Assembly (NCBI RefSeq): GCF_008831285.2
Contig: NC_045142.1
Span: forward strand, 22,323,354-22,387,353
Source: Nymphaea colorata
Taxonomy: Eukaryota > Streptophyta > Magnoliopsida > Nymphaeales > Nymphaeaceae
Reading direction: 5' to 3'
Length of the DNA stretch: 64,000 nt
The notes beneath the pieces are model-generated. The model saw nothing but the letters and a program-made list of their open reading frames with translations. It was not told where the DNA came from and ran no database searches. This document shows positions 54,578 through 64,000 of the stretch, piece after piece (positions within the stretch are counted from its first letter, which is position 1; each line of letters starts with the position of its first letter). The position numbers were made by a program, and so were the translations under genes.

Positions 54578-57500
54578 ATGGCAGAAGCGATGGGGACTCA
54601 AAAAGATGCCGTTCTTGACACGGGCAGCGCCTCCAAGACTGAGAACGTGCCGCTCCAGGTCACCTCCATCCGTCTGACCAAGGACAATTACCTATCTTGG
54701 TCTGCCGCTCTTGAGATTGGGATTACTAGCCGTGGGCGTCTCTCTTACATCACTGGCGACAAACCTGCGCCCATTAAATCTGATCCTCAATGGGCGACGT
54801 GGGCGTTGGAGGACAGCCAAGTGAAGGTGTGGATTATCAGCTCCGTGTCATCCGATATTCAGCCCCTCATTCTGCGGAAGCCGACCTCTTTTGATATGTG
54901 GACTGTGCTTGCAAAGATGTATGGTCGCAAGAAGAGACATTTGCGCACCTATCAGATTAAACGCAGTATTTACTCTCTGACACAGGGTGATTTGTCTGTT
55001 GCTGCCTTCTATGCTGCCCTGAAGACCAAGTGGGAGGAGTTAGATTATCATGTGACTGATGAGTGGACATGCGGTTCAGATCATTCCCTCTACTGGGAAA
55101 AGGAATGGATGGACCGTACGTTTCTGTTTCTGGGAGGCCTGCGGGATGAATTTGAGTCTATTCGTAGCCAGATTCTTAATGGTGATGAGATTCCGGGGAT
55201 AGAGGAAGTATATGCTCGTGTTGAGTCTGAAGAACAACGTCGCCAGGTGATGCATCTTGACACCGGTCATGGCCCTTCTGCCTTTGTCAGCCGTGCCTCA
55301 GGGACTGGGCAGCGTCCTGCCCGACATTGCACTCATTGCCACAAGTTGGGGCATTCGGTGGATTTCTGTTGGGATCTTCATCCCGAGAAGAGACTGGTCA
55401 GAGGTCGTCCTCCCTCTGGCAAGCGTAGCCCTTCTGTGTCTGATTCCAGTCAGAGCAATTCTTCTAGTGGTGCAAAGTCCAAGTTGTCCCCTGCTCAACT
55501 CAAGGAGCTACAGGCGTACATCAGCCGTCTATCTACTACCCCTGAGGAGTCCTCCACGTCTGAAGGGGCTCAGCTAGCCCAAGCTCTCGTTGCCTCGACT
55601 GATCAAGGTAACCCTTCTCTTGGTGATTGGATTGTTGATAGTGGAGCCACTCACCACATGACAGGGGACTCTAAACTCTTTCAAGAATATCAACTTTCTT
55701 CTGGCAAGCAACGCGTGTCTATGGCAGATGGGTCTTCTATCTCTGTGGCTGGGAAAGGGAGCTTGTCCCTGTTGAACAAATACCGTCTTCACAATGCCCT
55801 GCATGTTCCCAATATTCCTGTCAACTTACTCTCTGTCAGCAGTATTACTAAAGAATTAAACTGTAATCTGATTTTCTCTGCTGATCATTGTTCCCTGCAG
55901 GACTTGGTGACGGGGAAGAAGATTGGGATTGGTTCGGTTACTGATGGGCTCTACAGGCTGCCGGTACAAGTTGCTTCAGCATTGATTTCTGCCACGAGTG
56001 GTCACTTGTCTGGTGTGAACGATAGATCTACTGTTCTGCGATGGCACGAGCGTCTTGGACATCTACCCTTCCAGTTAATAAAGAAGTTGTTTCCTCATTT
56101 GTTTGCTTCTGTCTCAATTGACTCCTTCGCTTGTGAAGTGTGTCAATTGGCTAAACATGTCAGGGCTTCGTACCCTATTTCTTTGAATAAAACCACTCAT
56201 CCGTTTGCCTTAGTTCATTCCGATGTTTGGGGTCCTTCTGGAGTACCCACGTGTGGTGGTTGTCACTATTTTTTGACGCTTATTGATGATTACTCTAGAT
56301 GTACGTTCGTGTACTTGTTGCGAGAACGTAGTGAGGTTCCAGCAGTTGTGAAAAACTTTGTTGCCTTTGTTGAGACTCAATTCCATACTACTGTTCAAGC
56401 TTTCCGTACGGATAATGCAAGGGAATATGTCTCCCAATACCTTGATGAATTCTTGAAAGGCAAGGGTATTGTTCATGAAACCTCTTGTAGTTATACCCCT
56501 CCTCAAAATGGTATAGCTGAACGTAAAAATCGTCATCTATTGAATGTTACCCGGGCCATTATGTTCCAACGTCATGTCCCGAAGCGGTATTGGGGTGATG
56601 CACTTCTCACTAGTGCACATCTCATTAACCGTATGCCTACTAGGGTGTTGGATGGTCAGTCTCCTTATTCTACCCTGTGGCCCACTCAGAATCCGTGGCC
56701 TCTTACTCCTCGTGTCTTTGGGTGCAGTTGTTTTGTGCATAATCATAGCCCTACTCTCAAAAAACTTGATCCCCGGTCTATTAAAGGAGTTTTCCTGGGG
56801 TACTCTTCCACTCAGAAGGGGTATAAATGTGTGGATCCCACTACTTCCAAAGTGTATGTTTCGAGGGATGTCACATTTCATGAACATGAGTCGTATTTTT
56901 CGGTGAATCCTCTTCAGGGGGAGTGTCTTGGGAACAAAGGGGAAGAGTATTCCTCTAATCAGCTAATTCAGTTTATGGAGTTTTTGGATTACAAGGTTAG
57001 TCCCAGTGTGATTGACACGGTCACGGTCAGTAATGAGAAGGGCAGCCATATGGAAGGGGTCACGGTGGATGCTCAGCCCATTGTTGCCCGGGATCACTTG
57101 TTTGGCCAGGTTTATGTCAGAAAGGAGAAAGCTACAGTGGAAGATGTTGGTGATGAGGATAGAACCAATCCCAATCCTGTGATCTCCCCGGATGACCCAA
57201 GTCCATCGAATGAAGAGCTCCCCATTGCTGTGCGCAAAGGCACCAGGTCATGTACTTCTCACCCTATTCAGAGATTTGTTTCTTATGCTAAGCTCAGTAC
57301 AAATTACAAATGTTTTATCACAACCTTATCCAAAGTTGTTATTCCCAGGTCGGTGGATGATGCTAAGGATGATCCCAAGTGGTTAAATGCTATGACAGAG
57401 GAGATGGGTGCGTTAGCTAAGAACAAAACATGGGAAGTTGTTGATATTCCTAAGGGGACACACCTAGTTGGCTCTAAGTGGGTTTACAACGTGAAGTACA

Positions 57501-58888
57501 AACCTGATGGCACTGTAGATCGATATAAAGCTCGTTTGGTTGCAAAGGGGTTCAGTCAGAAGTATGGAATCGACTATCTTGAGACCTTTGCCCCTGTTGC
57601 AAAGTTGAAGACCGTGAGGGTTATTCTTGCTCTTGCTGTGCACAGGAAGTGGCGCATGGACCAGCTTGATGTTAAAAATGCGTTCTTGAACGGCCATCTG
57701 GAGGAAGAAGTCTATATGAGCATGCCTCCCGGGTATGTTCAAGAGGGAAAATGTTGTCACCTCAAGAAAGCTTTGTATGGCTTGAAGCAGTCGCCTAGAG
57801 CTTGGTTTGAGAGACTAAGGATCGTTATGAAGTCTACTGGGTACAAGGAAGGAAATGGAGATCATACCCTATTCATAAAGCAGAGAGGTGGTCTGGTGAG
57901 TCTTCTCCTTGTCTACGTTGATGATATGATTGTCACTGGCAGTGACGAAGAAGAAAACAGAAAGATGAAGGAGAGATTATCTAAGGAATTCGACCTCAAG
58001 GATCTGGGTAAGCTGAGATACTTTCTGGGGATAGAGATTGCTCGATCAGAGACAGGGCTGGTTATGAATCAAAGGAAGTACACTCTTGACTTACTAAAGG
58101 AGACAGGCAAACTTGGTTGTAGGCCCTATCTTACTCCTATAGAGTCGGGAACTAAGATAAGTATCAAGACGGGCACTATTCTGGATGAGGAAGGAAAAGG
58201 GCGATATCAGAGGCTAGTAGGTAAGCTTATCTATCTTACTCTAACTCGCCCTGATATCACGTATGCGGTAAATGTGCTAAGTCAATTTATGCATGCTCCC
58301 ACGGATTGTCACTGGAAGAGTGCAGAAAGAGTGTTGGGATATCTAAAGAATGACCCAGGAAAAGGACTGTTGTATACTCGACAGGACAAACTTACCATTG
58401 AGGGCTACTCAGATGCAGATTGGGCAGGTTGCACTGACACAAGGAGGTCTACTACAGGGTATTGTATCTTTCTTGGAGGTAACCTAGTTGTTTGGAGAAG
58501 TAAGAGGCAAGAAGTATGTTCGAGGTCTAGTGCGGAGGCTGAGTACAGGGCTGTTGCAATGGGGGTTACAGAGATGCTGTGGCTGAAGATTCTTTTGACT
58601 GATATTGGTGTGGAATTGGGAGATAAAATGAAGATGTACTGTGACAACAAGTCTGCGATTAATCTTGCCAATAATCCAGTTCTACATGACAGGACCAAAC
58701 ATGTGGAGATTGATCGTCATTTTATCCGGGAACGCATTGACTCAAAGGAGCTGATTCTGCCATATATGAAGTCTGAAGATCAAGTTGCAGACGTCCTAAC
58801 TAAAGGGCTTTGTACTTCTTCATTCGAAAAGAATGTTAGCAAGCTTGGCATGTTTGACATGTATGCCAAGCTTGAGGGGGAGTGTTAG
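54578..58888 (+). CDS. copia-4 Gag-Pol polyprotein (1436 aa), intact
   Basis: The start is ATG 54578; an upstream in-frame GTG at 54575 is unlikely in a plant. Domains in order are as follows. Copia-type Gag spans about residues 25-240, with a CCHC knuckle C251-C254-H259-C264. The aspartic protease has DSGAT at 354. Integrase has the HHCC finger H490/H495/C519/C522 and the catalytic triad D549, D612, E648 with exact DD35E spacing. Reverse transcriptase has YVDD at 1113-1116. RNase H has D1279 and D1356. All catalytic residues I can identify are present and there is no internal stop. The stop TAG (58886-58888) lies inside the right LTR. The polyprotein would be cleaved by its protease and assemble cytoplasmic particles that reverse-transcribe and integrate the element. 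Confidence 0.97.
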   Translation: MAEAMGTQKDAVLDTGSASKTENVPLQVTSIRLTKDNYLSWSAALEIGITSRGRLSYITGDKPAPIKSDPQWATWALEDSQVKVWIISSVSSDIQPLILRKPTSFDMWTVLAKMYGRKKRHLRTYQIKRSIYSLTQGDLSVAAFYAALKTKWEELDYHVTDEWTCGSDHSLYWEKEWMDRTFLFLGGLRDEFESIRSQILNGDEIPGIEEVYARVESEEQRRQVMHLDTGHGPSAFVSRASGTGQRPARHCTHCHKLGHSVDFCWDLHPEKRLVRGRPPSGKRSPSVSDSSQSNSSSGAKSKLSPAQLKELQAYISRLSTTPEESSTSEGAQLAQALVASTDQGNPSLGDWIVDSGATHHMTGDSKLFQEYQLSSGKQRVSMADGSSISVAGKGSLSLLNKYRLHNALHVPNIPVNLLSVSSITKELNCNLIFSADHCSLQDLVTGKKIGIGSVTDGLYRLPVQVASALISATSGHLSGVNDRSTVLRWHERLGHLPFQLIKKLFPHLFASVSIDSFACEVCQLAKHVRASYPISLNKTTHPFALVHSDVWGPSGVPTCGGCHYFLTLIDDYSRCTFVYLLRERSEVPAVVKNFVAFVETQFHTTVQAFRTDNAREYVSQYLDEFLKGKGIVHETSCSYTPPQNGIAERKNRHLLNVTRAIMFQRHVPKRYWGDALLTSAHLINRMPTRVLDGQSPYSTLWPTQNPWPLTPRVFGCSCFVHNHSPTLKKLDPRSIKGVFLGYSSTQKGYKCVDPTTSKVYVSRDVTFHEHESYFSVNPLQGECLGNKGEEYSSNQLIQFMEFLDYKVSPSVIDTVTVSNEKGSHMEGVTVDAQPIVARDHLFGQVYVRKEKATVEDVGDEDRTNPNPVISPDDPSPSNEELPIAVRKGTRSCTSHPIQRFVSYAKLSTNYKCFITTLSKVVIPRSVDDAKDDPKWLNAMTEEMGALAKNKTWEVVDIPKGTHLVGSKWVYNVKYKPDGTVDRYKARLVAKGFSQKYGIDYLETFAPVAKLKTVRVILALAVHRKWRMDQLDVKNAFLNGHLEEEVYMSMPPGYVQEGKCCHLKKALYGLKQSPRAWFERLRIVMKSTGYKEGNGDHTLFIKQRGGLVSLLLVYVDDMIVTGSDEEENRKMKERLSKEFDLKDLGKLRYFLGIEIARSETGLVMNQRKYTLDLLKETGKLGCRPYLTPIESGTKISIKTGTILDEEGKGRYQRLVGKLIYLTLTRPDITYAVNVLSQFMHAPTDCHWKSAERVLGYLKNDPGKGLLYTRQDKLTIEGYSDADWAGCTDTRRSTTGYCIFLGGNLVVWRSKRQEVCSRSSAEAEYRAVAMGVTEMLWLKILLTDIGVELGDKMKMYCDNKSAINLANNPVLHDRTKHVEIDRHFIRERIDSKELILPYMKSEDQVADVLTKGLCTSSFEKNVSKLGMFDMYAKLEGEC
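58874..58882 (+). promoter_or_regulatory. Polypurine tract
   Basis: GAGGGGGAG directly precedes the right LTR; it primes plus-strand DNA synthesis in LTR retrotransposons. It overlaps the last codons of the polyprotein. Confidence 0.92.
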
Positions 58889-59168
58889 AATATGTTGCTG
58901 TGGGAACCGGATCCATTCCTGGACCCGGTTCTATGGGGCGCGGGTACCGAGGCGGGCTCGGTACCCTAGGCGGCTTCTCCTCTCTCCCTCTTTATATTGT
59001 CACTTGTGTTTAGTGTTGAATTAAGTGAAATATAATTTTCTCTCTCCTAGGGTTGCGGTGTGCCCCTAGGTCAGAGCCTCCCCGTGGTTTTTCACCTCTT
59101 TCTGAGGTTTTCCACGTAGATTGTGTGTTCGTTCTCCACTCTCTCTCTGTGTGGTTCGTGTTTCTACA
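58883..59168 (+). repeat. Right LTR of copia-4
   Basis: 286 bp, no difference from the left LTR seen on reading both through. Confidence 0.98.
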
Positions 59169-59173
59169 ATGCA

Positions 59174-61763
59174 TAATGAGTCCCATATGCCCTGGTGAAA
59201 AATTAATGTACATCATAGAAACAACAGGTTAGCTTCATTGACCGATTTAAGTTTTCTAACACCCAGGCATTTAAATGAGGCTTACCTGCATCTGTCTGTT
59301 CCTGTAAAAACCTGCACATAATCTGTTCTATTTTCTTAATGACACCAAGAGAGCACTTGAATGCCAACACCCAGTAAATACGAAGTGCTTCTAATACTGA
59401 TTTGATCAGGCAGATCCTTCCTGCATAGGAAAGTAGCATGCGTTTTCATAAACTTAGTCTACTTTGCATTTTTAAAACAATAAGAATCAGACCAACATTC
59501 TCAAATTCGTTGGCTTGGGAGGGAGACCCAAATATCAAGTAGGAAACTGTCCAAGTTTAGCCGAACTGAATACAAATACTTGCAATCTTGCTTTGGCCCA
59601 TATTGAAAGAGAAGAGTGCTGATTTCTGAAGGTTAATCATCATTTCAGCATGGAGTTCAAATAGAAAAGAAAATTGTAGATGAAGAAAGCCATTCTTGAA
59701 GGCTTTTAAGAAAATCAAGATGTCAACAGCATAGATTGTAGAAAAAACTCCTTCTATGCCTCTTCCAATATGCGGGACTTCAATCATTCTTCTTTCAATT
59801 GCAGCTTGCAATGTACGTGAAAAGATTTTCATGACAATGAGGAATAAAAATGAAGATAAAGGGAATCCTTATTGTAGACCATGAGAATATCCAAAGTATT
59901 CACCTTGATGGTCATCAATCACAAGAGCATAAAAAGCATTTGTCACTACTGTCATTACTCTTTGAGTCCAAATAGGATGAAATCCCAAATGCAACATGGC
60001 AGCTTGAAAGAAAGTCCAATTGACCCTGTCATATGCTTTTGATAGGTCTATCTTCAACATAAGCTAGTTGATCCACCCTTAGACATTGCATATACCATCT
60101 CAAGCACAAGAAGGAGACATTGATGGATGTTTCTATCTTTCAAAAAGTCACCTTGCATGTTGGAAATGACCCGCTTTAGTACCCTCTTCATTCTCGAAAC
60201 CGTGATTCTGAAAATAAATTTCAGTACACTAGTTGCTTAACAAATTCTAAGTCAAATTTAAGAATTAAGATTATATGACTTCTGCCTAGTTTCTTAACAA
60301 ACTTTCCTTTCTGAAAAAAAATCTCTAATGGCTACTGTGATATTAGTCCTTACCGTGTCCCTATTATTTTGAAAGAACGAATTCGGAAACCCATCCAGAC
60401 CTTGTGCACTATTGGAGTTGGCACCCATAACAGCCTATTACACTTCTTCATCTGAAATGGGACTTTGGTCGGTTAAGTTTTCTTTTATAAATACGCAGTA
60501 ACCAACAGCAAGCTGATCCATAATGATTTTTGTTGAGTTGTCACTGGTAAAAAAATCTTTAAAAATGAGAAGTACATGCTCAAAGAATTGGATCCTCCTC
60601 ATAAAACTCCCCATCATCCATCTTCATGTGCAAGAGTCTATTTTTTTTGACATTTTCTTGAACATAGCGTGAAATAGTTTGCTGTTATTATCCCCTTCTT
60701 TTAGCCAAGATACCCTAACTTATTTTTTCTAATAAATTTCTTCATGTCAGAGAGCATCCGCAAGAAAACTTCTAAATGATTTTCAGGGAGAAGTTATGAG
60801 AGCCAATATCTTGCCTCTTATAAATTTCAATAAGATCCTTTTCAAGTATGCTAATTCTGGTATCAACTTTCTCGGTTCTATACTTACTCCAATTACTTAT
60901 TCATGGTCATACTCTATTCTGTTTTGCCAGAAGTTTAAGCATTATGCATCGTCTACATTCCACTCTTTGTGCTCTTGTAATAATGACCTTACAACTAGGT
61001 TAACACTCTTAATAAAGGAAGTAGTTAAATCTTTGTCTTCTCCTGCATGCGGTTTTAAAGATATTCAATTTAAATGTAAAAGAGAAGCTCTGAGTGGTCT
61101 AAAGAACTTCTTGGTTCTACCAAAAGCTGCCTGCAATATCCAACTTGCTCAATCCAAGAATTACATCTATCTAATTTGCCTTGAACCAGCGCTGTCGGGC
61201 TGCAGAGATTGGTTCAAGTGAATGCTCTGTTTCAGTCCATAATCTCCCTTGGTCCAGCATCTTGAATGAATCCATTGAATGCTAAACAAGCTTGTCTAGC
61301 AGGGGCAGGCCCATTTTTCAAACTCCTTACAAACTGAATTAAAATCTTTCATGATAATACTAACTTTTGTATATTGGCAATAACGATATTTAACATAACC
61401 AATTGGTCTTTGCGAATTCTAAAGTCAGGGTGAAGATACACTCCTATTGTATCAAAGTTGAGATTGGAAGCCTTATGAATAAACAAACAATCCATCTAAA
61501 ATTTATTAAATTTGCAACTAGTCAATCTAAAATCAGTCTGTCTATAAGCACAGACAATTATGGCCCAACTAAGATTCGTATCAATATTAGATTCAAAAGA
61601 AAACTCCTTGTAGCGATTGCAAAAAGATTTGATGTTGTCCGCAATCAACATGATATCGAAACATGAAAACGATCTCAAGTTGATTACATTTCATCCTTTT
61701 GCCAAAATCTCTCTAGGTTGTTAGATTAGCAAGCCCTCTAACATTCCAACTATCAAACTTCAT
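59174..61763 (-). pseudogene. L1-type LINE ORF2, endonuclease and reverse transcriptase part
   Basis: On the minus strand the frame opens near 61763 with KFDSWNVRGL, the start of the L1 endonuclease. After a degraded region come reverse transcriptase motifs KIDLSKAYDRVNW (about 60018-60056), the catalytic box as YAVD at 59722-59733 instead of the family's YADD, and LLSYAGRICLIKSVL with KKIEQIMCRF (59439-59300). Stops and frameshifts split the frame, and the active-site change alone would inactivate it. ORF1 is not seen upstream, so the copy may be 5'-truncated. It continues at 52540-53829 beyond copia-4. Confidence 0.88.
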
Positions 61764-62649
61764 TTGATGGCAATTGGCAACTCCTCTGCATTCAATCATC
61801 TAACAAGTAATCTAGTTAATTGCAATTTATTTTAAATGTGGATTTGTCAGTGTGAATTCAAATTTTGTTTTAAAATTTTATTCGAACCCTATTTTGATTT
61901 TCAGGTCCATGAAATGCATGGAAGTACAAAAAATTGGGATGGGGCTAGAGCCTTTGGTGGAGTCATACGTGGGCTGGTGTAGGCAGTTGCCCACATGGTC
62001 CTATAAACTTTCTTTATTTTCATTTTCACATATGCTTTCAACTACTTGCTTTTTTATATACATCAGTGACCCTATAGGTATGAGATTCTTTAAATTAGTG
62101 CCCTTAAGTCCAACATTTCTAACTCTAGCTGCGACAGACCATGGTTGGAGGTGGAACTAGCTACACCTAGCTAGACGATAAAATAATGAAGTGTTTGATA
62201 ATTGATTGTATTAAGCTTTTTCTTAATCATGTAAAACATATGTTACCAATTGGCAGCTTCGCCGTTGACCATCAGTGTCGAAAACTCAAGCAGCATCGAT
62301 TGAAGAAATCAACAAGCGACATCCCATGACAATGCTGGTGGCTAAAGTTCAGATTCTCCTCCTCCTCATTCTTCTTCCGCCACATAAAGGAGAAAAATTT
62401 GGCCGACTTTTATTTGAATCCCTTGAATATTCAGGAATGACCCAACCAATCCATTGTCAATTACCCATCTTACCCTTGAAGATGTTTAAGTGACGATGAC
62501 ATGCTTCCAGTTTCCAGTCGACCTGATCGGATCATATGAATATCCCATCAAAGGATCTGTAATGGCCCACCAAAGCAGGATAACCTCGCGCTAACCCGTC
62601 AACTTGTAACCTCAACCTCATCTTTAGTGGCAGTACCAAAATTTTTTGA
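61764..62649. other. Non-coding stretch right of the LINE
   Basis: No gene recognised. CTAGCTAGACGATAAAAT and TTTTTCTTAATCATG (62160-62232) recur at 63508-63575 with changes, and 61880-61905 resembles 63415-63445, a second local repeat. Confidence 0.45.
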
Positions 62650-62930
62650 CTGATCATCACTTGCTCATGTGGGCACTAACTGGTAAATGTTACAGTATTG
62701 GCTGGTGTCTAGAAATTAGTGACATAGACAGTGGATTAAATTATTTATTTGATATCTCAATAATGCAAGGAGCTCCCTCGGCAGTTTCCCAGCAAAAAAA
62801 TTACCTACTTGATATCACAAGCAGTGGCTGCCGGATGGGCATGCAGACCAATTACATTATGATACTTGAATATATATGTTAGGTACCGGAAGACTATATA
62901 TGTTGCACTTAGAACATGATAACTCGATTG

Positions 62931-64000
62931 TAAGATAATCTAAGCAAGGTTATCATTTGAGAGCAATGTGCTCTGCCACTCGACAACAAAGAAATGGCAA
63001 TAGAAGCAAGAAAGAGGAGGAGAAAGCAAATGGAACGACAATATATCCTTTCTCTTTCTCCTGGCCTTGTTTGTCTTCAATTTAGTTGGCCCTAGAGACT
63101 TTGGTTGTTGTTGGTGGTGGCGTTGCCTTCAATTTAGTTGATGTGGTAGAGGCCATGCATCTCTTTCATATCCATCACCAAATCCTCCTCAAAGAGCAGT
63201 TGTCTAGGGCCCTGGCAAAAATTGAGCAGGGAAATAAAGCTGCTACTGTCAGGGAGGTTGTTCATATGAAGAATTGACCGACTCTCATGGGGTCGAGGAA
63301 ATTGGGTGCAGGAAGGCAAGAAATTGTAGATGGATGGGGCGAAACAAATCCAAGTTGTTTTCAAGTTGTAGTTCAAATAGAAATTATTTTTAATGATGAT
63401 TAATTCTAACATTGAATTAAGAACTTTATTTTGATTTGCAGCCTGGCAAGGCACGAAAGGAAAAGAAAATGTGGATGAAGTTGGTGCTCTGAATATCAAA
63501 GCTAGGGCTAGCTAGATGATAAAATCTTGAAGTGTCTGATAATTAATAGCCATCATTTTTTTTCTTAATCAGGCCAGAAAATGCAGTGTTTCTTTCGAAA
63601 ATGTTTGCCATGAGCCAGACCCAACTAGCATTCAATCGACCATATTTTTTGTGTTAAGACTGAACCAGTTTAAAAGGGTATTTCATCTTACGGCTCAACA
63701 AAATGGCCGAAACCTCAACCTTACCTCCATCTCCCTAGAGCCTATTCTGTGTGAGGTGTCCCACAATTGCAGGTTCATTGAAATTCAACAGAATCAGCCT
63801 CTGTGATGATAAATCCTAAATAAAATGTACTTATTTCATCATCGGAAAAGAAATAATGAATCATGACAAGGTAGATCAGCACATGTAATTGTGCAAGGTC
63901 ATCTGTAGACTTAGATAATGTTTGTTATTTGTAAGGTCAGGTTAGGCATCTTCCCAGATAGAAAACATACTAGAAGCATCAAACAAAGCAATGCTAGTGG
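62931..64000. other. Non-coding stretch at the window end
   Basis: The 63-codon frame at 63086-63277 and the minus-strand frame at 63134-63499 show no known domain. CTTCAATTTAGTTG is present twice (63074-63087 and 63126-63139). The last bases (AGATAGAAAACATACTAGAAG) resemble 46138-46160, suggesting the start of a further repeat copy. Confidence 0.4.

Larger units (their letters stand above)
53830..59173 (+). mobile_element. Intact Ty1/copia retrotransposon copia-4 (53835-59168) with ATGCA target duplication
   Basis: The 5334-bp element has two 286-bp LTRs beginning TGTTAG and ending TACA, which read as identical. A 5-bp target duplication ATGCA lies at 53830-53834 and 59169-59173. It also has a primer binding site, a polypurine tract and one unbroken gag-pol frame. 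It lies inside a minus-strand LINE, whose reading resumes on both sides. Identical LTRs, intact frame and perfect target duplication indicate a recent insertion and possible autonomy. Confidence 0.98.
45815..62930 (+). repeat. Direct repeat copy B (partner of 16045-25110)
   Basis: Matching blocks are 45815-47338, 50195-51860 and 62650-62930. Copy B lacks the TIR element of copy A (empty site near 46767-46776) but contains copia-3, a hAT MITE, the LINE and copia-4. These insertions account for most of the difference between about 9 kb in A and 17 kb in B. Confidence 0.85.

Noticed and set aside
1-64000. CRISPR arrays, operons, ribosome binding sites, bacterial terminators
   Set aside because: The sequence is clearly plant nuclear DNA with introns and retrotransposons; no such structures occur.

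Overview
The window is nuclear DNA of a flowering plant. This rests on a spliced Bruno-like (BRN/CELF) RNA-binding protein gene with plant-type splice sites, Ty1/copia elements, an L1-type LINE, hAT and Harbinger-like elements, an endogenous pararetrovirus relic and nepenthesin-type aspartic protease sequences. The species cannot be named from the sequence. Most of the 64 kb is transposon-derived or non-coding; only two host protein genes are recognisable, one partial and one broken.

Layout. 1-4950: a decayed copia element (right LTR at 2540-2782) abutting a Caulimoviridae-like polymerase relic. 5899-8215: the last five coding exons of a BRN-like gene on the + strand; its RRM1 and RRM2 exons must lie left of the window, so the two retroelements appear to sit in one intron of at least 5.9 kb. 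8216-16044: non-coding flank. 16045-25110: copy A of a repeat that recurs in direct orientation as copy B at 45815-62930, each copy carrying its own insertions. Copy A holds a 1242-bp TIR element with a purine/pyrimidine-rich core, for which copy B preserves the empty site. 27222-28422: a hAT element with an 8-bp target duplication. 31114-37958: a degenerate full-length copia element with 5-bp target duplications. 40038-43258: a CDR1-like aspartic protease pseudogene with its promoter, into which a 1.69-kb inverted repeat of a second (ASPG-like) aspartic protease has been placed.

Copy B contains a minus-strand copia fragment (47339-50195), a 190-bp hAT MITE (51086-51275) and a minus-strand L1 LINE (about 52540-61763). 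The LINE is split by a complete copia element (53835-59168) with LTRs that read as identical, a 5-bp target duplication, a tRNA-iMet primer site and one unbroken 1436-codon gag-pol gene. This is the youngest and only apparently autonomous element.

The observation most worth following is the inverted repeat at 41021-42710: two arms of about 0.8 kb around a 42-nt spacer, downstream of a retained protease promoter. If transcribed it would fold into a long hairpin RNA that could yield small RNAs against the aspartic protease family from which it came. All similarity and divergence statements are by eye; no alignment or database search was run.
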